From Capsicum annuum (lineage: Eukaryota; Streptophyta; Magnoliopsida; Solanales; Solanaceae): DNA of 64,000 nt. This document shows positions 1 through 11,933 of the stretch, one piece after another. The notes below the pieces were generated by a model that did not search any database, had not been told where the DNA came from, and saw only the letters and a list, made by a program, of their open reading frames with translations. Both the position numbers and the translations under genes were made by a program. The first letter of the stretch is position 1. Each line of letters begins with the position of its first letter. The DNA lies in assembly GCF_002878395.1 (NCBI RefSeq), contig NW_025855829.1, forward strand, positions 659,941 through 723,940. The letters run 5' to 3'.

Positions 1-79
1 ATTCGACCCCAATTCAAATTGGGTTACTTAACAATGACCACCTCACCCCTCAATTATTAAAGTGAGTTGAGCTTTATCA
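1..79 (+). repeat. 3' end of the 5' LTR (Athila/Tat-like), truncated by the window start
   Basis: The stretch from base 11 to the terminal TTATCA closely matches the end of the 3' LTR at about 18269-18337, including the shared phrase CCTCACCCCTCAATTAT. It is directly followed by the primer-binding-like site, which fixes the LTR end at 79. Confidence 0.7.
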
Positions 80-100
80 AAATGGCACAGTTGCGAGGGA
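80..100 (+). other. Primer-binding-like site of the outer LTR element
   Basis: The sequence aaaTGGCaCaGTTGCgaGGGA resembles the TTGGCGCCGTTGCCGGGGA site found just inside the 5' LTR of Athila/Tat-lineage gypsy elements. It starts at the LTR end and carries several mutations. Confidence 0.6.
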
Positions 101-219
101 GTGAAATATAAATTTCACTTGTGTGGTGTCATTGATACTTTGGAATACTCGGAGTAACGTTCTTTATTCTAGTTTTTGTTTTTGAATCTTTTGTAGGTGA
201 TCAAAGTGTAAATGGATCA

Positions 220-975
220 ATGAGCGATAACGCAAGAAATGTGGGCCCCCTCAATACCCCTCTTGATGATGAAGGCTAATTAAATAAGGCGGGACAAATA
301 AGTACAATTTGCATTCCACTAATCAATGAGAATTGAGTGTTTCATGTGACTAGCATTATGCTTCACATGTTGCAAATAAAAGGGTTGTATGGGGGTCAAG
401 AATATGAGGACCCGAATGTCCATTTGAAGAACTTTGTGGAAGTTTGTGCACCATTTAACATAGGACGTATTACATAAGAATCCATCCGTCTTTGACTTTT
501 CCCATTCTAACTAACGAGTGAGGCAGTTTTATGGCTTCGCTCACTTCCACCCGACTCAATCACATCATGGAAAGAGCTTACCATGGTGTTTCTTGATAGA
601 TATTTCCCACCATTAAAAATATTTCAAAAGTGGGATGAGATTATGAACTTTTGACAAATGAATGAAGAATCATTATTTGAAGCTTGGGAGAGGTTTAATG
701 GAAAGTTAGCCCAATACCCAAATCATGAGGTCCCAGAAAAAATGCTTTTTGAAATTTTCTATAGGGCTCTTGATCCATTGAACAAAACAGTAGCGGGTTA
801 TGCGGCGGGCGGCTCTATAGTGAGATTGAATCATCTTACGGCCTTTCAATTGATAGGAAAAGATTCAAAACAAAATTGGGGTTGGCATACCTAAGATTTT
901 AAAGCTTCCAAAACCCCTTCTACTACCTCCGCGGTGGCTAATGAACAAAAAATGGGTGCAGGGGAATTCTGAGTA
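220..975 (+). pseudogene. Retrotransposon gag (capsid-like, Retrotrans_gag family), degraded
   Basis: A single frame from ATG 220 to about 975 reads as plant gypsy gag, interrupted by stops at 277-279, about 328, 475, 491, 508, 652 and 892. Family hallmarks remain: FVEVCAPFNI near 430-460, TSEAVLWLRSLPPDSITSW near 520-570, and ESLFEAWERFNGKLAQYP from about 667, the usual 'ESLYEAWERFK' helix of Athila/Tat gag. The reading frame never shifts, so decay here was by point mutation. The product would form the virus-like particle that packages the RNA. No zinc knuckle could be read downstream. The annotated ATG lies 120 bp after the primer site, which suits a gag start. Confidence 0.75.
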
Positions 976-1958
976 CCCTTGGCACCAAGGCCATAGAATG
1001 CAAGGAAAGCCTGAGTACCTATAACATTGATAATCTGGGATTTCATTAGTATACATTGGTGAAGTCTAAGTAACCATACGGTGGGTCTCCCGTACTATGA
1101 TTTGCAATGTGAGATGATATCTTAGGTGGTTACCATGATTAGAAAATTATGTGTGGTGTGTATACAAAATCAAACAACCCTCTCCATCCAAAATTTTTGC
1201 AAAATTCGAAGGCATGGACATGAGCAACTTTGTGACAAAAAATTTTCCCTCTTTCTATGACTCCAAAAGTTAACATTAAAAAAATAGTGAATACTCCATT
1301 GTGTCTCGAGATAGTAGAATAATTGAACAGGCTGACAATGTTTGCATGCCATGTGTGTGAGGTTAATTGTCATCATCTCATGTGTACTTGTACTATGTAA
1401 AACTTGCCCTATTAATCTTTCAAGGATAAATTTTGATTGTGCTTGGTTGGTAAAATTATCATAGGCTATCTTGTGATTTTGGAAGCCTACTGTAGCCTAA
1501 AAATCCTACTTCATGCATAATTATCCTTAGTACCCACTTTGAGCCTTTAGACCTTTCTTTGGCAAACTCATTACAACTCGTGACACTTCCTTTTTGTCTA
1601 TATTATGACCCAAACCCTCTTTGAACTTGAAAATATAACTTAATGCTAAAAGCTTGAGTTGAGGGTGGTAAATGTTTATGGAAGAAAGTGTAAGGCTACA
1701 AAGTTGTTAGTGAAATGCTTCTTGAGCTCGAACTCAAAAATAAGTAAATAGGAAATGAATGAGTCCATCACAGGAATGAAGCGTGCGTAAGTTGCAGGAA
1801 AAAGAAATCAAAGAAAAGTGGTTCACAAAGAAAGCTATTTGGAGGAACAGGAAAAAAAAGAAATTAAAGAAGAGTGGCCCTTAACCACAAAAGAGGATTG
1901 AAAAAGTATGATATGAATGTTCAAAGAGGGGTGTAGCCATATTATTCCCAAATGATAT
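976..1958 (+). other. Non-coding interior of the outer element
   Basis: This gene-free stretch lies between the gag relic and the gypsy insertion. I see no protease, RT or integrase motif in any frame. The right end is purine-rich, with repeated AAAGAAATCAAAGAAAAGTGG-like runs near 1800-1890. The sequence resumes at 10960 after the inserted element. Confidence 0.5.
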
Positions 1959-1963
1959 CCTAC
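1959..1963. repeat. Target site duplication CCTAC, left copy
   Basis: CCTAC directly precedes the 5' LTR start TGTAATACCCC and is repeated exactly at 10955-10959, directly after the 3' LTR end. Five bases is the normal duplication length for Ty3/gypsy integration. Confidence 0.85.
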
Positions 1964-2189
1964 TGTAATACCCCAAAGTTTCCTAGAAAATTTCATCCCA
2001 AGAATGTCTAGTATTATTTTCTAAATTGAATGATGTTTATTCCATGAGGAATTTGAAAGATTTTCACTTTTTTCATGTGGGAAATTCAATAAGCTTTTCA
2101 TCAATATAATATTTGCCCAAATCTGATAACCGGATAAGAAGTTATGACTATTTCAAGTTACCATCATAAAACAGCACCATATTAGTCAG

Positions 2190-2204
2190 TGGCGCACCGC
2201 GCCA
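2190..2204. repeat. GC-rich hairpin palindrome TGGCGC-ACC-GCGCCA in LTR U3
   Basis: A perfect 6-bp inverted repeat with a 3-base loop in AT-rich DNA. The same form, with a different loop, occurs at 8679-8693 in the other LTR and at 59823-59837 in a different gypsy element. It lies about 250 bp upstream of the TATA-like sequence. Confidence 0.7.
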
Positions 2205-2450
2205 TAGGAGAAAATGACAACTTTGAAATTCTAGTAGGGGTCTGCGATAGTGATACGTTGTGCCAAAATTCTAGGTCACAAATGAAGTGGCAACGTGATG
2301 GCTCCGCATCACGTCATCCCTCAATTTCCCAGTTGTCAAATTTCCGTGACACATCGCAATAGCGCCGCGTCGTGCCAGGGGTCCAATTTGGGAAAATTTC
2401 ACTGAAATTAAAAGATGCTTCCAGGGTTAAAAGGGTCAATTTCTCACCCA

Positions 2451-2458
2451 TATTTAAA
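2451..2458 (+). promoter_or_regulatory. TATA-like box of the 5' LTR promoter
   Basis: TATTTAAA, conserved in the 3' LTR near 8880 and followed by CCCAATAAC. Its place after the GC-rich block suits the U3/R boundary of a plant gypsy LTR. No transcript evidence is available. Confidence 0.4.
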
Positions 2459-3390
2459 CCCAATAACACGTGATTTAGCAATTCTTCACCCAAAATATAC
2501 TAGTTTCTCTCAATTTTCTTTCAAGAATAAGCTAGGGTTTCAATTGGGGATTCAAGAAAGTCTCTCAGTCAATCTTCGCTAAACCAAGAACTAAGGTATG
2601 CGTTGTGTTGATTTATGGATTCCTTTCATCCATAAAGCTCAAGACCCCTATTTTAAATTAGGAATCATGATATTTATGTTGTGGGTTGGTTGTAACCATA
2701 TTTATCTTGTTAAATGATTCCCAATTTTGAATATTTATGGGTTTTTCATGAAACTACATTAGCAAGTGAGTGAAATCCATAAATTGAATTATTTAATGTG
2801 TCAATTTGGTGATTAGACCTATGCCCTAAGGGTGCATGCAAGGTGTTTGATAAAATGCCTAGAAGGATAGAAATTACGCACTATAGCTTAATTATGATCC
2901 AAAATGACCTCCATGCTATTCTTATGTATTGAAATTGTTTGTTGGATTACTCATGAGTTAGCCATACGAAATTATGCTATGTATACATGCTATCTTATTT
3001 ACATACCAAGCTATGATAATCAAATGCCCATAAAATGTCTTTAATTATTGTATTATGGATTGTTGATGTTAGTCATGTATTCAAGAATGTTATGCCTTGT
3101 CAATTTACTTCCATTGAGTCTTGGGGGTACTTGTAGCCAAAAAATGTAGTTGTGTGCCTAGAATCAGCATCATGTATCAAGATACTCTTAGTCAATCCAG
3201 GTTCAATAGAATTCAATCAGTCTCATGACTCAGGAAAAACTCAGTATTAATCTCAATCAGTTATTAGATCTTAGTAATATTCCACCAGTCAATGGAATTT
3301 AGCTAATTCAGTTAAGTTCAGTAATCCATGTTTAGTGTCTATTTAGATGGGAGTAGGAATTAGCACCGAGTAAACCCAGGGATGGGAACA

Positions 3391-3560
3391 CACACTGTCA
3401 GATAAGGGTGTGATTCTTAGAAGTCATCCTTGCATTCCAAAACTATATAGCCAGCATAGGTTGAGACATCAACACTATCTGATGAGGGTTGATGAGGTGG
3501 ATAAACACTATCAGATGAGGGTCCTACCATTCTTTTTTATGGGACACTATCAGATGAGGG
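3391..3560 (+). repeat. LTR minisatellite with CAGATGAGGGT core, four copies
   Basis: The phrase CACTATCAGATGAGGGT and variants recur at about 3391, 3469, 3502 and 3542 with irregular spacing. The same block is conserved in the 3' LTR (about 9835-10010), and a diverged version (CTGCCAGTTGAGGGT) lies in the LTR at 60906-61075. Confidence 0.7.
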
Positions 3561-4513
3561 TCACCCACAACTTGTCCTTACCAGTGGCGCGGTATTGACA
3601 CTCTTCTAATTGGGGTTACAGATTGGACCCCAACTCAGCCATAATGGTATATTAGGGGCATGTCAGTAAGATAACTACTTTCCACAATTTCAATTACAGA
3701 ATTTAGGACTGTCAGATATAGTTATTCAGTCTCAGTAATAGAACTCAGATAGTTCTACAGAATTTAGGACTGTTAGATACAGTCAACTCAGAACAGTTTA
3801 GAACTCAGCTAGTTCCATTAGATTCAGGACTATCAGATACAGTCACTCATATTATCAGTTATGTCTATCATCAAAACTCAGTTATCAGTCATGATTAGTT
3901 ATCAGTAATTTTATGTCATCTCAGATATAGTTACTATGTATTCATGTATGTATTCTCATATTTATGTTAGTCAGTTAGCTAGTATTGTTCATGCATATGA
4001 ACCCCATGCATTCAACCTACCTCACGTGCATACCAGTATATTCAAAGTACTAAGATATTTGCGCTATGGTGTCTTATACCATAGGTTCAAAGACACGAGC
4101 TCCAGAGCCTCAGTAGATTCTAGATATCAAAAGTCAGTTAGCAGTGAGTCCTCATCCTTTGAGGAAAATATGATTAGTTAGTTTATTATTTTAGTACTTG
4201 GTTTTTTAGTAGTCAGAGTTAGTTGGGGACATGTCCCATCAATTCCCTATTTAGACGATCATGTTTTAGAGGATTTTTAGACTACAATATGTTTAGATAG
4301 TTTTGTTTTGGGTATTTATACTCCATCCCAGATATTATATTTCATCGGATATTATGTTACAGTTTGAGCTTTATGGCCTTTCAGTTCATGTTTCCACATT
4401 ATACAGTATATCATCCAGTATACAGGCACAAATATTAGTCATAGGTTTACTTGTTCTCCTTCGAGGTCATGATCACCGTGTAGCATTTTGGGTACCATAT
4501 TTGAGGTGTTACA

Positions 4514-4532
4514 TTATCAGAGCCTAAGGTTT
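4514..4532 (+). other. Primer-binding site (initiator tRNA-Met type)
   Basis: TTATCAGAGCCTAAGGTTT directly follows the LTR end. It is a form of TTGGTATCAGAGCC lacking GG, the usual plant gypsy primer site complementary to the 3' end of initiator methionine tRNA. Confidence 0.75.
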
Positions 4533-4694
4533 AATAGTATCATAGGAAGTGTGTTGCACGCCATATTTATGTACATGAGGCTATAAGATATTTTAGGAAC
4601 AGTTTCCCATCTTTCAGTATTCATGTCGTGCCAGTGAGCATAATCTCAAGTCAATCTCTTAGTCTAATCTGTTTCTCCCTTTCTTCTGCAGAAC

Positions 4695-5700
4695 ATGCTT
4701 TCTAAAAGAAGAAACAAGAATTAGTCAGCCACTCAGTCTACTCTTTCTCAGTCAATTGCCATTTAGAATAAATGAACAACTGTTGTTTTGTCCAACCCAG
4801 TGGCGAATTCAGTTATAGCTAGGATTCGGGATCTCACCTAAATGAATTCTCTATCCTTTCTTGGGTCTAAGTAATATGAGAACACTTAGGAATTCATCGA
4901 TCAGGTTTAGAAGGTTACTGATGTTATGGGGGTGTCAGTTGTTGAGAGCACTGAGCTAGCTGTATATCAGTTGTAGAATTTTGCTCATACTTGGTATAAG
5001 TAGTGGAAGTCAGAAAGACCAGATGATGTAGGGCCTATTGAGTGGGAGGAGTTTGTCACTGCATTCTTAGAGAGGTTCTTTCCCCTAGAGATGAGAGAGG
5101 CTAAGGTGTTAGAATTCATCAACCTCAAGCAGGGAAACATGATGGTGAAAGAGTATTCTCTTAAGTTTACTCAATTATCTAGATATGCCCCTCATGTGAT
5201 TGGAGACAGCAAGGCCAAGATGAGTAAGTTTATTTTTAGGGTGAATAATAGTGTGGTCAATGAGTGTAGGTCTGTGATTTGAATAGTGACATGACTTTAG
5301 CTAGGCTTATGACTCATGCTTAGTAGATAGAAGATCAAAATATTAAGATGAGGAAAAAGCAGAATAAGAGAGCAAAGATAGGTAGTTTCAACTTTGCTCA
5401 ACCTAAATTAGAAGGAGGAAACCATTCTAAGTTTTGTCCTAAGTCTTCTGTTCCATATCCTTCTTCAAATAGTGCTTTAGATCCTAAGTTCAGGGATAGT
5501 AATAGGGATAAGCGCCAGGCTCTAAGTCTCAGGGCAGTGTCAGCAATACCCAAACAAATCCCCTTTGTCAGACTTGTGGTAAGAACTACAAGGGTGATTG
5601 CAGAGCTGGTTTTAATATCTATTTTGGATATGGCAAGCTAGTCCACCAAGTTAGAGACTACCCTCAGTTAGGTTATCAAAGTCATCTCCATTTCTTAACT
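4695..5700 (+). pseudogene. Gypsy gag polyprotein with degenerate zinc knuckle
   Basis: The frame starts at ATG 4695 (MLSKRRNK), the usual start in this family just after the leader. Stops begin within 15 codons. The conserved capsid block is open from 5091: EFINLKQGNMMVKEYSLKF then TQLSRYAPHVIGDSKAKMSK. A zinc knuckle follows near 5565-5680 as CQTCGKNYKGDC...YFGYGK..HQVRDYPQ, where a second-knuckle Cys reads Tyr and the final Cys reads Tyr. The RNA-binding knuckle is therefore broken. The product would build the particle and bind element RNA. Confidence 0.8.
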
Positions 5701-5739
5701 CAGTTCGTCACCCAAATAGTAGGGTGTCACTTCTAGTGC

Positions 5740-6260
5740 TACTAGTGGACAACACCCAAACAGACTCTATGCTCTTCATTCCCGGCATGATTAGGAAAAT
5801 TCTCCTGATGTGGTTACTGGTTCGTTACAGATCTTTTATGTACATGTTTATGCTTTGCTAGATCCAGGAGCTTCTTTGTCTTTTGTTACTCCCTATATAG
5901 AAGTCGATTTCAAAGTCGATCCCAAAATTCTAGTAGAACCCTTCTCAATTTCTACCCTAGTAGGTAAAATCATCATAGCCTGACAGGTATACAGGAACTG
6001 CCCGAATATGATATTTTACAAAGTCACTTCAGCAGACTTAGTCAAATTAGACATGACTGATTTTGATGTCATTCTCGACATGGATTGGCTTCATTCCTGC
6101 TATGCCACAGTCGACTGCAGAAATAGAATAGTCAATTTTTAGTTGTGTATTTGTTTTCAGAGGTCATCTTATTTCCTACCTTCGAGCACAGAAAATAATA
6201 TTTAAAGGATGTGTCTATCATCTTGTTCGAATTAAGGACACTAGTTCTAAAACTCCCAAT
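5740..6260 (+). pseudogene. Gypsy aspartic protease domain, degraded
   Basis: Retropepsin-like features are readable in one frame: YALLDPGASLSFVTPYI near 5850-5900 carries the catalytic D-x-G-like triplet in the form DPGAS, usual for this plant lineage, and MTDFDVILDMDWLHSCYATV near 6055-6110 is the conserved C-terminal strand. Stops flank both blocks. In the family this enzyme cuts the gag-pol polyprotein. Confidence 0.75.
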
Positions 6261-6277
6261 CTTGATTAGTCCCAGTC

Positions 6278-7740
6278 ATGAATGAATATTCAGATGTCTT
6301 TCCCAAAGATCTTTCAGGGATTCCTCTTGAAAGGGAAATAGACTTCGGCATCGATCTTCTTCTAGATACTCAGCCTATATCTATTTCACTATGTAGAATG
6401 GCACCAGCAAAACTTAGAGAATTGAACGAGAATTTTAAAGATCTCTTAGATAAGGGATTCATCAAACCCAGTGTATCCCCGTGGGGTGCACCAGTCTTAT
6501 TCGTATGAAAGAAAGATAGCTCTCTCAGAATGTGCATAGACTACCGTCAACTCAATAAAGTCATGGTCAAGAACAAGCATCCAATTCCCAGAATTGATGA
6601 CTTATCTGACCAACTTCAGGGTGCCAGTTATTTGTCTAAGATAGACCATAGATTAGGCTACCATCAGCTCAGAGTTAGAGAATATGACATTCTGAAGACA
6701 GCCTTTCATACTCGGTATGATCACTTCGAATTCCTAGTCATGTCTTTTGGTCTTACTATTATCCCAGTAGCTTTCATAGACTTGATGAACTGGGTGTCAA
6801 GTAGTACTTGGACATGTTCGTTATAGCCTTCATAGATGATATTCTGGTCTATTCCCACAGTAAGCATGATCATGCAGACATCTCAGAATTGTACTTCAAA
6901 CTCTCAGAAATCATTAGTTGTTCGCCAAATTTAGTAAGTGAAAATTTTGGTTAAGGTCAGTAGCATTTCTTGGTCATATCATTTTCAGTGATGGCATTAG
7001 AGTAGATCCTCAAAAGACCAAAGCAGTAAGAAACTAGACCGGACCTGTCTATCCATCAGATATCAAGAGTTTCATAGGTTTGGCTGGCTATTACAGATAG
7101 TTTGTTGAAGGATTTTCATCTATTGCATCACCTATGTCCAATTGACTCAGAAAAAAGTCAAGTTTTAGTGGTCAGATCTTTGCGAGAAGAGTTTTTAGAA
7201 GTTGAAGACTCAACTCACCTTAGCACCAGTCTTAGCTCTTCCAGATGGTTCAGATGGTTTTGTGGTGTACTGTGATGCATCCAAAGTAGGTTTGGGTTGT
7301 GTCCTCATGGAGCATGGGCCTATGCCTCTAGACATCTTAAACCTCATGAGAAGAATTATCCTACTCATGATCTTGAGTTAGCAGCCGTAGTCTTTACCTT
7401 AAAGATTTAAAGGAATTACTTGTATGGATTTCATGTAGATGTGTTCACCGCTAATGAGAGCCTTCAATATGTCTTTTCTTAGAAAAATCTTAATCTTCGT
7501 CAGAGAAGGTGGTTAAAGCTCTTGAAAGATTATGACATGAGTATCCTTTATCATCCGGGCAAGACCAATATAGTGGCCGACGCTCTTAGTAAACTATCTA
7601 TGGGTAGTGTTAATCATGTCAAGGACAGTAAAAAGAAGATAGCTCAAGAATTCCATCATCTTGCCAGACTAGGCGTTCGCTTAGTCGATTCAGAGGAGGG
7701 TGACTATGGGTTCAAAGTAGTTCAAAATCATCTCTTGTTT
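6278..7740 (+). pseudogene. Gypsy reverse transcriptase and RNase H, frameshifted
   Basis: RT starts with [15 protein letters not shown] and runs through [13 protein letters not shown], a stop at 6506-6508, then [20 protein letters not shown] and [13 protein letters not shown]. The usual DLRSGYHQ Ser reads Leu. The catalytic pair survives as FIDDILVYS at 6829-6855 but in a different frame from the upstream part, so a frameshift lies near 6780-6825. RNase H follows: [15 protein letters not shown] near 7260-7305 keeps its first catalytic Asp, and the tail [20 protein letters not shown] is at about 7549-7610. These domains would copy element RNA into DNA. Confidence 0.85.
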
Positions 7741-8060
7741 CTGAGGTGAAAGAAAAGCAAGATAAAGATCCCAATCTAGTCAAGTTAAAAGATTCAATTA
7801 AGGATAAAAAAGTAAAGGTTTTCTCCCAAGGGGGAGATGGTGTTTTGTGTTGTCAGGATCATTTGTGTGTTCCAGTTGTAGATGACTTAAGGCAGCGAAT
7901 TCTTGCAGAAGAGTATGGTTCGTGCTACTCTATACATCCAGGGTCCACAAAGATGTACCGTGACTTAAGAGAAATCTATTGGTGGAGTGAGCGCTACTTG
8001 GGAAGCAGAAATAGATATGCATACCAAGTATCCTCACCTCTTCCTCGCTAACTCAGATCT
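7741..8060 (+). pseudogene. Integrase remnant: N-terminal zinc domain fused to the extreme C-terminus
   Basis: The 5' part reads as the spacer and start of the integrase zinc domain (SIHPGSTKMYRDLREIYWWS, about 7925-7990). It then jumps to ATWEAEIDMHTKYPHLFLAN in a shifted frame (about 7993-8050), which is the end of the chromodomain-type tail in related elements. The whole DD35E catalytic core, present in the copy at 53030-53700, is missing. This copy could not encode its own integration enzyme. Junction position is accurate to a few bases only. Confidence 0.85.
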
Positions 8061-8446
8061 AGCTTAAGATAACAGTTCTCCTTAAGATTTTTAGTTTTTA
8101 TGTCCATATTTCAGTTACTAGTTGGTATCAATATCATATTTAGAATTCTACTTTTATACTTGGTACTAAGTACCATTACAGATTCAGTCATATGTTAATG
8201 CATCATATTATTCTTGTGTTCATGTATCAGACATGCATTCTCATTATGAGAAACTCACTTATAAAAAATCTCAGTCATGTGTTTATGTATCAGCTCAGTC
8301 ATGAAATCATGCATCAGATATGCATGCTCTATACAAGTTTTAGAAATATCAGTTAGGTAGTCTTGTTTCAGTATTCATGTTTAGTGTGTACTTCAGGTTA
8401 TCATTTCTCCCCTTTCAGTCAGTCTCATTAGAGGATGAATGTTATT

Positions 8447-8459
8447 AAAGGGGAGATAT
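8447..8459 (+). other. Polypurine tract
   Basis: AAAGGGGAGATAT lies directly upstream of the 3' LTR, where plus-strand DNA synthesis is primed. Confidence 0.75.
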
Positions 8460-10954
8460 TATAATACCCCAAAGTTTCCTAGCTAATTTCATCCCAAGAA
8501 TGTCTAGTATTATCTTCTAAATTTTTCATCGATATAAGATTCGCCCAAATTTGATAACCGGGTAAGAAGTTATGACTATTTCAAGTTCTCATCGTAAAAC
8601 AGCGCCATATTAGTTAGTGGCACACTGCGCCACAGAAGAAAATGTCAATTGTCAAATTCTAGTAGGGGTCTATGATAGTGGCGCATCGCGCCAAACTTCC
8701 AGGTCACAAATAAAGTTGCAACGCTATGGCTCCACATCGCGCCATTCCTCAATTTCCCAGTTGTCAAATTCTAGTGACACAGAGTGATAGTGCTGCGTCG
8801 CGCCAACGGTCCAATTCAGGAAAATTTCACTAAAATTAAAAGACACGTCCAGGGTTAAAAGGGTCAATTTTCCACCCCTATTTAAACCCAATAACAGCTG
8901 ATTTAGCCATTCTTCCCCTAAAATATACTATTTTCTCTCAATTTTCTCTCAAGAATAAGCTACGGTTTCAATTGGGGATTCAATTTCAAGAAAGTCTCTC
9001 CGTCAATATTCGCTAAACCAAGAACTAATGTATGCATTGTGTTGATTTATGGATTCCTTTCATCCATAAAGCTTAAGAACCCTATTTCGAATTATGAATC
9101 ATGATATTTATGTTGTGGGTTGGTTGTAACCGTATTTATCTTATTATATGATTCCCAAGTTGGAATATTTATGTGTTTTTCAGGAAACTACATTTGCAAG
9201 TGAGTGAAATCCATAAATTGAATTATTTATAATGTGTCAATTTGATGATTAGGCCTATGCCCTAATGGTGCAAGCAAGGTGTTTGATAAAATTCCTAGGA
9301 GGATAGAAATTATGCATTATAGCTTAATTATGATCCAAAATGAGTTCCATGCTATTCTTATGTATTGAAATTGTTTGTCGGATTGCTCATGAGTTATCGA
9401 TATGAAATTATGCTATATATACATGCTATCTTATTCACGTACCAAGCTATGATTATCAAATGCCCATGAAATGTCTTTAATTATTGTATTATAGATTGTT
9501 AATGCTAGTCATGTATTCAAGAATGTTACTCCTTGTCAGTTTTCTTCCATCAAGTCCTGGGGGTACTTATACCCAAAAAATATAGCTGTGTGCCTAGAAT
9601 TAGTGTCATATTTTAGGATACTCTCAGTCAAGCCAGGTTCAGTAGAATTCAATTAGTCTCATGACTCAGGAAAAACTTAGTAATCTCAGTAATCTCAATC
9701 AGTTATTAGATTTCAGTAATATTCCACCAGTCAACAGAATTCAACTAATTTAGTTAATTCAGTTCAGCAATCCATGTTTAGTGTCTATTCAAACGGGAGT
9801 AGGAATTAACACCGAGTGAATCCAGGGCTAGGAACACACACTGTCATATAAGGGTATGATTCTTAGAAGTTATCCTTGCATTCCAGAACTATGTAGCCAG
9901 TGTAGGTTGATATATCAACACTATCAGATGAGGGTTGATGAGATGGATAAATACTATCAGATGAGGGTCCCACCATTCTCTTTTAGGGGACACTATCAGA
10001 TAAGGGTCACCCACAACTTTTCCTTACCAGTGGTGCGGTATTGACACCCTTCCAATTGGGGTTATAGATGGGACCCTAACTCAGACATAATGGAGTATTA
10101 GGGGCATGTCGGTTAGATAACTACTTCCCATAGTTTCAGTTACAAAATTCAGGACTGTCAGATACAGTCATTCAGTCTCAGTAATAGAACTCAGATAGTT
10201 ACAAAGAATTTAGGACTGTTAGATAGGATCAACTCAGAACAGTTTAGAACTCAGCTAGTTCCATCAGATTTAGGACTTTCAGATACAGTCACTCATGTTA
10301 CATGTTATATCAGTCATCAGAACTCAGTTATCAGTCATGATTAGTTATCAGTAATTTTATGTTATCACGATCTCAGATATAGTTACTATGTATTCATGCA
10401 TGTATTCTTACGTTTATGTTAGTTAGTTATCCAGTATTGTTCATGTATATGAACCCCATGCATTTAGCCTACCTCACATGCATACCAGTACATTTAAAGT
10501 ACTGACATATTTACGCTATGGTGTCTTATACCATAGTTTAGAGACATGATCAGTAGATTCCAAATATCAAACACTCAGTCAACAGTGAGTCCTCATCCTA
10601 TGAGGATGATATGATTAGTTATTTTATTATTTCAGTACTTGGCTATTTCAGCAGTCGAAGTTAGTTGGGGACATGTCCCATCAACTCCCTATTCAGACAG
10701 TCATGTTTAGAGGTATTTTAGACTATAGTATGTTTAGACAGTTTTGTTTTAGGTATTTATACCCTATCCCAGATGTTATATTTCATCAGATATTATGTTA
10801 CAGTTTGAACCTTATGGCCTTTTAGTTCATGTTTCTGCATTATACAGTATATCATGCAGTATACAGGCTCAGATATTAGTCATGGGTTAGCTTATGGTCC
10901 TTTAGGGTCATGAGCACTGTGTAGCATTCCAAGTACCAGATTTGGGACATTACA
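8460..10954 (+). repeat. 3' LTR of the first gypsy element
   Basis: 2,495 bp, starting TATAATACCCC (the canonical G mutated to A) and ending GGGACATTACA. It matches 1964-4513 throughout, apart from small indels and a loss of about 60 bp near 8520-8530. It holds the hairpin TGGCGCATCGCGCCA at 8679-8693. Confidence 0.9.
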
Positions 10955-10959
10955 CCTAC
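10955..10959. repeat. Target site duplication CCTAC, right copy
   Basis: Exact copy of 1959-1963, placed directly after the 3' LTR. Confidence 0.85.
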
Positions 10960-11127
10960 CCAACACTAAATCTACATTAAAAGCATAAAAGTCTTTTGTG
11001 ATTCCCAACCAAGTGTGGTCATTGTTGTGGTGATTGAAAATATGGATAAGCTTATGGAACGGTACTAGTCAACATAGAGAATTTCTTGAGAGAGTGAGTG
11101 TTTCTACTTAAAATTCCTTGTCACATT
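10960..11127 (+). other. Outer-element interior between the two insertions
   Basis: A 168-bp piece that joins, after removal of the insertions, the segment ending at 1958 to the one starting at 16525. Its last five bases, ACATT (11123-11127), are the left target duplication of the next element. No coding motif is visible. Confidence 0.5.
11123..11127. repeat. Target duplication ACATT of the non-autonomous element
   Basis: Precedes the 5' LTR and pairs with ACATG at 16520-16524, one mismatch. Confidence 0.55.
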
Positions 11128-11933
11128 TTCTATGGGATAAATGACCATCTTATCTTTTGACGACATCTTTGGAGGCCAACACATAGAGGCTCAAGATTTG
11201 GTCAGCTAGAGGATATGAGAACATGTATGGAGGACCCATTTTGAGCTTACCATACATCAAGGCTGTGAGTGGAAGATTTCTTGGAGCATTGAAGACTTAA
11301 GGACTCACGGATGCCCCTCTCATTAAGTGTAGTGTATTTATTTTGTCTCCTTTTGTAAGATATTATAAATAGGACATTTTAGGTCTTCTCTTATTAGTTG
11401 TTTAACGATAAAAATATGAGACATTGAAAATCCTCTCTCTTGAGAGTAGACCACCTTAGTGTAGTTCTTAGTTATGGCTTGGACTAGCCATTGTAGTTTA
11501 GGGCTTGGAAAAAACAATATTGTTCTTTCCTTGGAAATGGTGGATCTTGAGGTGAGTTGATTCCCTTGGAGGTCACCATAAGAGTGTGGTGTTATTGTTA
11601 CATTAATTAGGGGTTTTTGAGTTTAATATACTCTTTAGTTCCTAATCTTTGTAATAATCTATGTCTCACTATCTATCTTTACCTTTCTTGTAATTGTGTT
11701 AATGTTTGTATCTTGTAATCATTTTTTCTTGTTGAATCTGAATCTTGTATTCATTGTGTTCATCTTTTTTTTTTTTGTATTATTGTTGTTTTTGTGTTAA
11801 AACACCTTGTAAACTCGTGATACTTGCGTTGTTGTTGCTGGCCGAAACTAGCACAAAGGGGTTTTCGATTTGCTCTCAATTTTTGGACTATTTTTGTGTA
11901 GTTTTTATGCCTTCCATGGTCTTTCTTGTATCA
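11128..11933 (+). repeat. 5' LTR of the non-autonomous element
   Basis: 806 bp, ending CTTTCTTGTATCA. It aligns with 15618-16519. Its first bases are mutated (TTCTATGGGATAAATGACC against TGATACGGGACAAATGACC), and about 75-100 bp present in the 3' copy near 15740-15900 are missing. A likely promoter element, ACTATAAATAG in the 3' copy, reads ATTATAAATAG near 11361. Confidence 0.8.

Larger units (their letters stand above)
1964..4513 (+). repeat. 5' LTR of the first gypsy element
   Basis: 2,550 bp, starting TGTAATACCCC and ending GGTGTTACA. It aligns along its length with 8460-10954. About 60 bp near 2035-2095 are absent from the 3' copy. Notable contents: the hairpin TGGCGCACCGCGCCA at 2190, a TATA-like TATTTAAA at 2451, and a short minisatellite at 3391-3560. 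Confidence 0.9.
1964..10954 (+). mobile_element. Ty3/gypsy (Del/Tekay-like chromovirus) retrotransposon, integrase-deleted copy
   Basis: This 8,991-bp element has long LTRs (1964-4513 and 8460-10954), a 5-bp target duplication, a tRNA-Met-type primer site, a polypurine tract and gag-protease-RT-RNase H-integrase order. All coding parts carry stops or frameshifts. The integrase catalytic core and most of the C-terminal domain are gone, joined near 7990-7995. Lineage is inferred from the LTR start TGTAATACCCC, the pol order and the C-terminal tail motif WEAEIDM. The element sits inside the Athila/Tat-like element, so it is the younger of the two. Confidence 0.9.

Noticed and set aside
865..1376. 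Minus-strand frames of 60-70 codons near the gag relic
   Set aside because: Antisense to gag or to featureless interior, with no family resemblance.
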